NCBI GenBank assembly: GCA_964565925.1
Contig: CAZMGV010000014.1
Span: 73,242-137,241, forward strand
Direction: 5' to 3'
Source: CAZMGV01 sp964565925
Lineage (GTDB): Bacteria; JAGRBM01; JAHCIT01
Length of the DNA stretch: 64,000 nucleotides
Of this stretch, positions 34,807 through 41,857 are shown in pieces. The notes under the pieces are model-generated. The model saw only the letters and a program-made list of their open reading frames with translations. It was not told where the DNA came from and searched no databases. Positions within the stretch are counted from its first letter, which is position 1. Every line of letters starts with the position of its first letter. The translations under genes and the position numbers were made by a program.

Positions 34807-35325
34807 TCAGTTCTGGATCGTCAGCTTGTTGATGACGATGGGCGTTTTGGGGCGGTCGCCTGCGCCGACCGGGGCTTTGCCGATCTTGAGCACCACGTCG
34901 AGGCCCTCAGTCACTTCGCCGAAGATGGCGTGCTTGCCGTCCAGCCACGGGGTCGGGACCACGGTGATGAAGAACTGCGATCCGTTGGTGTTGGGGCCGG
35001 CGTTCGCCATCGACAGGATACCCGGCTTCGAGTGCTTGAGGCCGGGGGCGAACTCGTCGGCGAACTTGTAACCCGGGCCGCCGCGGCCGGAGCCTTCGGG
35101 GCAGCCACCCTGGATCATGAAATTGTCGATGACCCGGTGGAAAACGAGGCCATCGTAAAACGGCTTCTTCTGCTTCTGGCCCTTCGAATCGGTCCACTCC
35201 TTGGCGCCGGTGGCGAGACCGGTGAAGTTCTCGACCGTTTTCGGCGCCTTGTCGTTGAAAAGGGTGATGGTGAAATTGCCCATGGAGGTTTCAAAAATGG
35301 CTTTCATGGGAGCGAGATTAAACAC
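34807..35325 (-). CDS. Cyclophilin-type peptidyl-prolyl cis-trans isomerase
   Basis: The 172-residue single-domain cyclophilin carries the active-site segments FHRVIDNFMIQGG, ANAGPNTNGSQFFIT and WLDGKHAIFGEV. There is no signal peptide, so it is cytoplasmic. The start is probably GTG at 35325, which has GGAG 7 bases upstream. The ATG six codons later (35307) lacks a ribosome-binding sequence. It is the fourth prolyl isomerase in the window and unrelated in fold to the parvulins at the left end. Confidence 0.95.
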   Translation of the reverse strand: MFNLAPMKAIFETSMGNFTITLFNDKAPKTVENFTGLATGAKEWTDSKGQKQKKPFYDGLVFHRVIDNFMIQGGCPEGSGRGGPGYKFADEFAPGLKHSKPGILSMANAGPNTNGSQFFITVVPTPWLDGKHAIFGEVTEGLDVVLKIGKAPVGAGDRPKTPIVINKLTIQN

Positions 35326-35381
35326 GGAAGCGCTCCGGGGGCAACCTTAAATTTCGCCGTTAATTTCTGGCGTTGGCGGCG

Positions 35382-35411
35382 TTGACATCCGAGGGGTGCG
35401 CTGGATAGCGT
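35382..35411 (+). promoter_or_regulatory. Possible promoter for nuo cluster 1
   Basis: A perfect TTGACA (35382-35387) with an 18-bp spacer to TAGCGT (35406-35411); the -10 is weak. It lies in a 278-bp gap holding no gene, and would give a GC-rich leader of ~190 bases before nuoA. Confidence 0.4.
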
Positions 35412-35603
35412 CGGGTGCCCTCGTGTAGCCCTTTTCGCCATTTGTTCACCATCTGGCGGGTCTGGCGGCGCCGGGGCGCGGCCCGTCCAGAGGGCAAATC
35501 CCCAGGCATTACGGCAGCTTGGAGGTTCGGACGGACTGCGGGGAGCCGTCGTGAGAAGCAGCTACCTTAACGAAGGCCGCTTCTGACAGGGGAAGTGCAG
35601 TCC

Positions 35604-36023
35604 GTGGAAATGTACTATCAGTTCGGGCATGTGCTCGTGTTCATCGCCCTGGGCGCGGGCTTTATCGCCATCGCGCTCACCGCCAGTCATCTGGTGGCTC
35701 CGCACAAAGAGTCCGTCATCAAGCACACCGCCTACGAATGCGGCGAGCTGCCCATCGGCAATTCGTGGGCGCAGTTCAACGTGCGGTTCTATTCCATCGC
35801 CATCGACTTCCTGATTTTCGACGTGGAAGTGACGCTCCTTTATCCGACGGCCGCCGTCTTCAAGAGCTGGGTGATCAAGGGGTTCGGCCCGACCCTGTTC
35901 GTCTGGGTAGGCACCTTCGTGACAATCCTCGCCATCGGCCTGTTCTACGTGTGGGGCAAAGGCGACCTCAAGTGGATCAAAACACTGGGCACCGAGGCAC
36001 CGAAGCCGCGCCCTGTCCGCTAG
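35604..36023 (+). CDS. nuoA: NADH-quinone oxidoreductase subunit A (cluster 1)
   Basis: The 139-residue membrane subunit has three helices and contacts the quinone-site loop of complex I. Family marks are YECGELPIGNSWAQFNVRFYSIAIDFLIFDVEVTLLYP (the ECG and FD-E segments). GTG at 35604 is preferred because AGGGGA lies 11 bases before it; GTG at 35595 and ATG at 35610 are alternatives. It opens the first nuo gene set, followed by nuoB after 48 bp. Confidence 0.95.
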   Translation: MEMYYQFGHVLVFIALGAGFIAIALTASHLVAPHKESVIKHTAYECGELPIGNSWAQFNVRFYSIAIDFLIFDVEVTLLYPTAAVFKSWVIKGFGPTLFVWVGTFVTILAIGLFYVWGKGDLKWIKTLGTEAPKPRPVR

Positions 36024-36071
36024 AATGATCTGTTGAATCGCAACCCTGATTAACCCGACCGGGAGTTCCAG

Positions 36072-36602
36072 ATGACCGAAGCCAAAACCACCGTCGCCGT
36101 ACCGGCCACCATCGATACGAGCTACTACAGCCCGAAGGACGGCGGCGTCGTGACCGCCAGCGTGGACGATTTCCTGAACTGGACCCGCGCGAACAGCATG
36201 TGGTACATGCTGTTCGGCCTCGCCTGCTGCGCCATCGAGCTGATGCAGACGGGCGGCCCCCGAGCCGACCTCGACCGCTTCGGCGCCGTGTTCCGCGCCT
36301 CCCCCCGCCAGTCGGACCTGATCATCGTCGCCGGCACGCTTACCTACAAGATGGCGAGCCGCGTGAAGATCCTCTACGACCAGATGCCCGAACCGAAGTA
36401 CGTGATCTCGATGGGCTCCTGCAGCAACTGCGGCGGCCTGTTCGAACAGGGCTATTCGGTGTGCAAGGGCGTGGACAAGATCATCCCCGTGGACGTCTAC
36501 GTGCCCGGCTGCCCGCCGCGCCCGGAAGCGCTCACCGAAGGAGTCATGAAGCTGCAGGAGATCGTCAAACGCGAACGGTTCCTGAGCCGCAAGACCGCCT
36601 AG
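36072..36602 (+). CDS. nuoB: NADH-quinone oxidoreductase subunit B (cluster 1)
   Basis: The 176-residue peripheral subunit carries cluster N2, the last Fe-S centre before quinone. All four ligands are seen: the tandem pair in LACCAIEL, one in SMGSCSNCGG, and one in VPGCPPRPEA. The first ~35 residues are a variable extension. GGGAG lies 7 bases before the ATG. The copy differs clearly from the cluster 2 NuoB (for example SCSNCGG against ACASSGG), so these are old paralogues, not a recent duplication. Confidence 0.97.
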   Translation: MTEAKTTVAVPATIDTSYYSPKDGGVVTASVDDFLNWTRANSMWYMLFGLACCAIELMQTGGPRADLDRFGAVFRASPRQSDLIIVAGTLTYKMASRVKILYDQMPEPKYVISMGSCSNCGGLFEQGYSVCKGVDKIIPVDVYVPGCPPRPEALTEGVMKLQEIVKRERFLSRKTA

Positions 36603-36675
36603 GATTTACCGGCGACTGCCGGCAGAGAAGTTCTCCTAATAAAGATAAAGAAAGCGACCGGATAGACACAGAGAT

Positions 36676-37296
36676 ATGGACAAGAAGGCGCTACTCGAAC
36701 AGTGCTCGGCCAGATTCGGTGACAAGATCGAAATCGGCCCGGAGACCAATCCGACTCCCTTTATCACCGTGAAGAACCCGCAGAAGGATCTTCTCGACAT
36801 CGTGAAGACGCTGCGCGACGACCCGGCGCTCTCCTTCAAGTATCTGGCTGCCGTTGCCGCGACGGACCACGTGCCGCTCGCGCCCAAGCCCGGCGTGCCC
36901 CCGCCCGACGGACCCAAGTGGCTCCAGTCGACGGCCATCCTGAAAAGCTACGAGCACGGCCACCAGCTTCTGGTGAAGTGCAAGCTTGACCGCGAGAACC
37001 CGCATGTGCCGTCGCTGTGCCCGCTCTACGGCGCCGCAAACTGGCAGGAACGCGAACAGTTCGACCTGCTCGGCGTGATCTACGACGGCCACCCGGACCT
37101 GCGCCGTATCATGCTGCCGGATGACTGGATCGGCCATCCGCTCCGCAAGGATTTCACCGAACAGGACAACTACCGCGGAATCCAGACGACCCGCGAATCG
37201 ATGCATGACGTGTTCGCCCGCCATGTGCTTGAGACCGAGGGCATCAAGCTGAGCCGCGGCGGATCCGAAGCCAGCGAGGAGGCGGCCGAATCATGA
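36676..37296 (+). CDS. nuoC: NADH-quinone oxidoreductase subunit C (cluster 1)
   Basis: The 206-residue 30-kDa-type subunit is part of the connecting module. The C-terminal signature REQFDLLGVIYDGHPDLRRIMLPDDWIGHPLRKDF is intact. An unusual Pro-rich segment (LAPKPGVPPPDGPKW) sits near residue 75. The end overlaps nuoD by 4 bp (ATGA at 37293-37296), indicating coupled translation. C and D are separate genes here. Confidence 0.95.
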   Translation: MDKKALLEQCSARFGDKIEIGPETNPTPFITVKNPQKDLLDIVKTLRDDPALSFKYLAAVAATDHVPLAPKPGVPPPDGPKWLQSTAILKSYEHGHQLLVKCKLDRENPHVPSLCPLYGAANWQEREQFDLLGVIYDGHPDLRRIMLPDDWIGHPLRKDFTEQDNYRGIQTTRESMHDVFARHVLETEGIKLSRGGSEASEEAAES

Positions 37297-38429
37297 GTAA
37301 CCTCGCAGTCCAGATGAAGTCTGACGAAATGCTCATCAACATGGGGCCGCAGCACCCGTCGACGCACGGCGTGCTCCGCTTCATTCTCAAGACCGACGGC
37401 GAAATCGTGAAGGCGTGCGAGCCCGACGTGGGCTTCCTGCACCGCTCGATCGAGAAGATCGGCGAGAAGGTCGACTACCCGGGCTTCATGCCCTACACCG
37501 ACCGCGTCGACTACCTGGCGGCGATGAACGCCAACCACGCCTACGCGCTGGCGGTGGAACGGCTCGCCGGGATCGAAGTCCCCCGCCGGGCGCTGATCAT
37601 CCGGGTGCTCACGGACGAGCTGAACCGCATCATCTGCCACGGCGCTATCGGCGTCGGCGCGCTGGGCATGGACCTCGGCGCCGCCACGCCGTTCCTGCAC
37701 GCCATGCGTGAACGCGAAACGGTGAACGACATCATCGAAGAACTGTGCGGCGCACGGCTCACCTACAATTTCGTCCGCATCGGCGGCGTGTGGTTCGATC
37801 TCCCCGACGGTTTCGTCGAGAAAGTCACGGCGTTCCTCGACCACTTCGAGCACGCCTGGGAAGAGATCAACAAGCTGCTTACCGACTCGGTGATCTTCCG
37901 GACGCGCCTTATCAACGTCGCCCCGATCACGCCCGAAGACGCGGTGTCGTTCGGCCTTGTGGGCCCCGTGCTGCGCGCGACCGGCGTCAAGAAAGACGTC
38001 CGCCGCGACCAGCCCTATTCGATCTATCCGGAACTCGATTTCGACATCCCGGTGGGCAGCGGCCGCTACGGCACGCTGGGCGACTGCTTCGACCGTCACT
38101 CGGTGCGTGTCGAGGAAGTCCGCCAGTCGGTAAAGATCGTCCGGCAGGCGCTCAAGATGCTCGAGCCCGGCCCGGTCATCGCCAAGGTCCCCAAGAACAT
38201 CAAGCCGCCGGCATGGACCGACGTCTACTCGGCCGTCGAGGCCCCGCGCGGCGAGATGGGCGTCTATCTGATGTCGAACGGCACGAACAGGTCCCACCGC
38301 GTCAAGGTGCGCACAGGTTCGTTCGCGGCCATGAGCATCATCAGCAAGATGGCTCCCGGCATGATGATCGCCGATCTCGTCGCCTTCATCGCGTCGCTGG
38401 ACGTGGTGGCGCCGGAGATCGACAGGTAA
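37293..38429 (+). CDS. nuoD: NADH-quinone oxidoreductase subunit D (cluster 1)
   Basis: The 378-residue 49-kDa-type subunit forms the quinone pocket with NuoB. The quinone-site His is in MGPQHPSTHGVLRF and the Tyr in YTDRVDYLAAM. The end reads FASLDVVAPEIDR-like, as normal for the family. It has no CxxC pairs of a [NiFe] site, so it is a true NuoD rather than a hydrogenase large subunit. nuoH follows after 47 bp; there is no nuoE, nuoF or nuoG in this set. Confidence 0.96.
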   Translation: MSNLAVQMKSDEMLINMGPQHPSTHGVLRFILKTDGEIVKACEPDVGFLHRSIEKIGEKVDYPGFMPYTDRVDYLAAMNANHAYALAVERLAGIEVPRRALIIRVLTDELNRIICHGAIGVGALGMDLGAATPFLHAMRERETVNDIIEELCGARLTYNFVRIGGVWFDLPDGFVEKVTAFLDHFEHAWEEINKLLTDSVIFRTRLINVAPITPEDAVSFGLVGPVLRATGVKKDVRRDQPYSIYPELDFDIPVGSGRYGTLGDCFDRHSVRVEEVRQSVKIVRQALKMLEPGPVIAKVPKNIKPPAWTDVYSAVEAPRGEMGVYLMSNGTNRSHRVKVRTGSFAAMSIISKMAPGMMIADLVAFIASLDVVAPEIDR

Positions 38430-38476
38430 GCAGTTTTTACTGACGACAGTTCCCCGAGGGTTTTGAAGAGGAAGCA

Positions 38477-39940
38477 ATGCAGGAAATCGCAGACAAGTGG
38501 ATCGCCGGAGAAGGACTCCTGGGCGGCATCTTCAAGGGTGCAAGCCCGCTGGCCGTTTACCCTGTCACCATGCTGATCGCCGCCATCCTGGCGCTCGTGA
38601 TCGCCGCGCACCTGGCCGGTATTTACTCCTGGGCCGAGCGCCGCATCGCCGGCCGCATCCAGTCCCGCGTAGGCCCCAACCGCGTGGGTCCGCAGGGGTT
38701 CCTGCAGTGGGCCGTCGACGGCCTCAAGACCTTCCAGAAGGAAGACCTGATCCCGCAGGACGCCGACGGCGTCGTGTTCCGGATCGCCCCGTACCTCTCG
38801 TTCTGCGGAATGTTCCTCGTGTTCGTCGTGCTGCCGTTCTCGAACACGCTGGTGGTGGCGAACCTGAACATCGGTATCGTCTATATCCTCGCCGTCAGCT
38901 CCATCGAAGTGCTCGGCATCATGCTCGCGGGCTACGGATCGAACTCGAAGTGGGCGTTCTACGGCGGCATGCGCTCGGCCGCGCAGCTCGTCTCGTATGA
39001 AATCCCGGTGGGCCTGTCGCTGCTGGCGATGGTGGTGCTCTCGGGCTCGCTCAACCTGAACGAGATCGTTGCCGTGCAGGCCAACGACGGGTTCTGGAGG
39101 GGCCTCCTTTCCTGGAACTTCTTCACCAACCCCTTCACCGTCGTCGCGTTCTTCACGTATTTCACGGCGGCCATCGCCGAGATCAACCGCGCCCCGTTCG
39201 ACCTTCCCGAAGCGGAATCCGAACTGGTCGCCGGTTTCTGCACCGAATATTCGGGCATGCGCTTCCTGTTCTTCTTCTTCGCCGAATGGGCGAACATCTT
39301 CGTTATCAGTATGATCGCCGTCGTGGTGTTCTTCGGCGGCTGGAACGTCCCGGGCATCAGCACGCCGGAACAGTTCGCCACGATCACTCCCTACGTCATC
39401 TACGGTGCGCTCGCGCTGACGGCCGCCGGTGCCACCTGGGTCGGCTACAAGATGGGCGCCCGCGCCGACGAACCGGCGCGGCTCACCAAGCCGCAGGGCG
39501 ATTTCGGCACGACGCTGCTGGCGGTGGTGCTGGGCTGGGGCCCGGCGTTCTCGGCGCTCGTGGTGCTGGGCCTGGCGATCGCGTTCGGTCTGCCTGAGGC
39601 CGCTCCCGCGATCGTCCGCAACGCCGCGCAGTTCGGCGTCATCTTCATCAAGGCGCACGTGCTGGTGTTCCTCGTGATCCAGCTCCGCTGGACCGTCCCG
39701 CGCCTGCGCGTGGACCAGCTGATGATGCTCTGCTGGAAATATCTCATGCCGATCTGCTTCGTCTGCATCCTCGGAAACATGGCCTGGATCTCGTTTGTCG
39801 AGATCGGCGGCCGCGTGGACGGCGGAATGCGCGTCATCATGCTGCTGGCGAGCGTGCTGGTGGTCATGATCTATATCTCGATGGTGAGGGAAAACCTGAA
39901 GAAGGCCGGCGCCAAGTTCGACTTCAAGCTGGCCGTCTGA
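38477..39940 (+). CDS. nuoH: NADH-quinone oxidoreductase subunit H (cluster 1), long form
   Basis: The 487-residue membrane subunit lines the quinone channel. Core marks are ERRIAGRIQSRVGPNRVGP, EINRAPFDLPEAESELVAGF and RWTVPRLRVDQLMMLCWK. It is ~150 residues longer than the usual ~330. About 100 residues lie between FFGGWNVPG and FIKAHVLVFL, with two further hydrophobic segments, and an extra C-terminal helix is followed by a basic tail. GAGGAAG precedes the ATG. Confidence 0.95.
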   Translation: MQEIADKWIAGEGLLGGIFKGASPLAVYPVTMLIAAILALVIAAHLAGIYSWAERRIAGRIQSRVGPNRVGPQGFLQWAVDGLKTFQKEDLIPQDADGVVFRIAPYLSFCGMFLVFVVLPFSNTLVVANLNIGIVYILAVSSIEVLGIMLAGYGSNSKWAFYGGMRSAAQLVSYEIPVGLSLLAMVVLSGSLNLNEIVAVQANDGFWRGLLSWNFFTNPFTVVAFFTYFTAAIAEINRAPFDLPEAESELVAGFCTEYSGMRFLFFFFAEWANIFVISMIAVVVFFGGWNVPGISTPEQFATITPYVIYGALALTAAGATWVGYKMGARADEPARLTKPQGDFGTTLLAVVLGWGPAFSALVVLGLAIAFGLPEAAPAIVRNAAQFGVIFIKAHVLVFLVIQLRWTVPRLRVDQLMMLCWKYLMPICFVCILGNMAWISFVEIGGRVDGGMRVIMLLASVLVVMIYISMVRENLKKAGAKFDFKLAV

Positions 39941-39979
39941 TCCGCGAGACCGATTCGTACTCAGCAAGGGAAACCGATC

Positions 39980-40618
39980 ATGTCAGAAACACAGCGCTAC
40001 GAAATCGCCGACTACAAGGAAGGCTATTTCTCCGACATCTGGAACACGGCGAAGTCGCTCTTCTACGGCTTCTCCAACACGATGTCGCATCTCTTCCGTG
40101 CGCCGTCGACGGTGCAGTATCCGGAAGTGGACGTGAAGGCGACGCTGCCGGACCGCTACCGCGGCTTCCTCACGGTCGACATGGATGTCTGCATCTCGTG
40201 CCGCAACTGCGAGAAGGCCTGCCCGATCGACTGCATCTGGATCGAGGACGAGAAGCTCGACCGCATCGACATCATCGGCAACAACGGCAAGCCCAGCAAG
40301 AAGATGCTCTACCCGACGGTGTTCAACATCGATCTGGGCAAGTGCATGTACTGCGGCCTGTGCACGGAGCCCTGCCCCACGGGTGCCATCCACTTCACCA
40401 AGGAGTTCGAGCGCGCCACGACCGACTTCCACAATCTCTACTTTGAATTCGTGACGCCCGAAGAGCGCAAGGACGTCCTCGCCAAGTCCGAGAAGTTCAA
40501 GGCGAAGGACGCCGAGGCGAAGGCGAAAAAGGCGGCGGCGGCAGCCGCTGCAGCCGCCGCCAAGGCAGCTGAAACCGCCGCCCCGGCCGCCCCCGCGACC
40601 GAGCCGCCGAAGGCCTGA
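39980..40618 (+). CDS. nuoI: NADH-quinone oxidoreductase subunit I (cluster 1), with Ala/Lys-rich tail
   Basis: The 212-residue subunit carries clusters N6a and N6b: CISCRNCEKACPIDC and CMYCGLCTEPCPTGA are both complete. The N-terminal amphipathic region (WNTAKSLFYGFSNTM) docks on the membrane arm. The last ~55 residues are a low-complexity run of Lys, Ala and Glu containing about ten consecutive alanines, not part of the normal fold. It is the only nuoI in the window, since cluster 2 lacks one. A strong terminator follows. Confidence 0.96.
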   Translation: MSETQRYEIADYKEGYFSDIWNTAKSLFYGFSNTMSHLFRAPSTVQYPEVDVKATLPDRYRGFLTVDMDVCISCRNCEKACPIDCIWIEDEKLDRIDIIGNNGKPSKKMLYPTVFNIDLGKCMYCGLCTEPCPTGAIHFTKEFERATTDFHNLYFEFVTPEERKDVLAKSEKFKAKDAEAKAKKAAAAAAAAAAKAAETAAPAAPATEPPKA

Positions 40619-40654
40619 TTCCGCTCCCGGTTCGACCGCTCCATAAGTCCCCGA

Positions 40655-40690
40655 AAAACCCCCGTTTACGGACGCCGTAACGGGGGTTTT
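40655..40690 (+). terminator. Intrinsic terminator between nuoI and nuoJ
   Basis: AAAACCCCCGTTTACGG (from 40655) pairs with CCGTAACGGGGGTTTT (to 40690), with a 3-4 base loop and one bulged T. Both ends carry A/T runs. It separates nuoABCDHI from nuoJKLMN in cluster 1. Confidence 0.85.
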
Positions 40691-40765
40691 CAGTTGAGCT
40701 AATCAGCTGAAATCATTTGGTTAAAGCGGACGGCCCTCTGTATACAAAAAACATAGAGATGCCCC

Positions 40766-40801
40766 TTGACCCACCCCCCTCTCACGGGCAATAGAGGGGG
40801 G
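40766..40801 (+). promoter_or_regulatory. Possible internal promoter/hairpin before nuoJ
   Basis: TTGACC (40766-40771) is followed 17 bp later by CAATAG, a poor -10. The same stretch forms a perfect 9-bp hairpin CCCCCCTCT (40774-40782) / AGAGGGGGG (40793-40801) without a T run. A new start of transcription is expected here because of the preceding terminator, but the exact promoter is uncertain. The rest of the 311-bp gap holds no gene. Confidence 0.3.
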
Positions 40802-40929
40802 CCTCCAAACACACGGTTGCGAGGGCTGCTCCGTGTCTTGGGCGTTGCCGATTTCCTAATAGAGCTCTGACCGGGAAAACGAGCCGTCGAGGCCGGTTTC
40901 CCAACCAGGAATCGGGGATTCAGGGGAAG

Positions 40930-41520
40930 ATGAAGAACAAGCTCTTCGCAGGCATCGCTTTTCTGGCCGCGGTCGCTGCGTCCGTCCTTCTGACCACCGG
41001 CGAACACATCTTTTTCCGCATCGTAGCGGTCAGCTCGGTCACGGCCGCCCTGGGCGTCGTGCTGCTGCCCAACATCGTCCGCGCCGCCCTGTGCCTGATG
41101 ATCACCTTCTTCGGCATCGCCATCTGCTACGTCATGCTGGGCGCCGACCTGCTCGCCGCCTTCCAGGTGCTCGTCTACATCGGCGGCATCCTGGTGATGA
41201 TCCTGTTCGCGGTCATGTTCACCCAGCGCCGGGGCGAGCAAAGTTATCTGAACCCGTCCAAGGGCTTCCTGTCGCTGGGCGGATCCGCAGTGCTTTCGGC
41301 CGCGCTCTACTTGATCATGCGGAAAGTGATCTACTCGACCCAGTTCAAGATCCTCGACCAGCGGCCGATCCAGTCCACCGTGACGGCGATCGGCGACCGC
41401 ATCGTCACGACGCATGTGCTTCCGTTTGAAGTCATCGCGGTGCTGCTGCTGATGACGCTCGTGGGCACGGTGATCATGATCAAGAAAGAGATCAACGCCG
41501 AAGGAGACCAGCTGTCATGA
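40930..41520 (+). CDS. nuoJ: NADH-quinone oxidoreductase subunit J (cluster 1)
   Basis: The 196-residue membrane subunit has five helices. The pi-bulge-helix region reads FQVLVYIGGILVMILFAVMFTQRRGEQ. It helps couple quinone reduction to the proton path. A purine-rich AGGGGA lies unusually close (2 bases) to the ATG. Its end overlaps nuoK by 4 bp (ATGA). Confidence 0.95.
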   Translation: MKNKLFAGIAFLAAVAASVLLTTGEHIFFRIVAVSSVTAALGVVLLPNIVRAALCLMITFFGIAICYVMLGADLLAAFQVLVYIGGILVMILFAVMFTQRRGEQSYLNPSKGFLSLGGSAVLSAALYLIMRKVIYSTQFKILDQRPIQSTVTAIGDRIVTTHVLPFEVIAVLLLMTLVGTVIMIKKEINAEGDQLS

Positions 41521-41828
41521 CCGGTCTCCAGCTGACGGACTATCTCAACCTCGCCGCCCTGCTCTTCTGCCTGGGCATGTTCGCCATCATCTCCCGCCGC
41601 AACACGGTCGCCGTGCTGATGGGGGTGGAGCTGATTCTCAACGCGGCCAATCTGAACTTTATCGCGTTCAGCCACTACGTCACAGGCGTAGTGACCGGAC
41701 ATATCTTTGCGGCATTCGTGATCATGCTCGCGGCGGCCGAAGCCGCCGTGGGCCTGGCGATCGTGCTGGTGGTTTACCGGAACTTCCGGAACATCAACAT
41801 CGATTCCGTGAGCACGCTGCGGAACTGA
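41517..41828 (+). CDS. nuoK: NADH-quinone oxidoreductase subunit K (cluster 1)
   Basis: The 103-residue three-helix subunit is related to MrpC. The two membrane Glu residues of the proton path lie in GVELILNAANLNFIAF and AAAEAAVGLAIVLVVYR. The start overlaps nuoJ. A 29-bp gap leads to nuoL. Confidence 0.96.
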   Translation: MTGLQLTDYLNLAALLFCLGMFAIISRRNTVAVLMGVELILNAANLNFIAFSHYVTGVVTGHIFAAFVIMLAAAEAAVGLAIVLVVYRNFRNINIDSVSTLRN

Positions 41829-41857
41829 ACGAGACGGGGAGCGCTTAACAGAACGTC

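Noticed and set aside
37293..38429. Cluster 1 as a membrane-bound hydrogenase rather than complex I
   Set aside because: The NuoD-like protein lacks the N- and C-terminal CxxC nickel ligands and keeps the quinone-site His and Tyr; the remaining subunits are standard nuo proteins.
38264..39967. Long minus-strand frame opposite nuoH (cluster 1); similar ones at 41774-43522, 44234-45907 and 57934-59469
   Set aside because: Charged low-complexity translations without motifs, fully explained by codon bias of the sense genes.
40774..40801. The C6/G6 hairpin before nuoJ as a terminator
   Set aside because: No T run follows it and the real terminator lies ~90 bp earlier; at most it is a leader structure.
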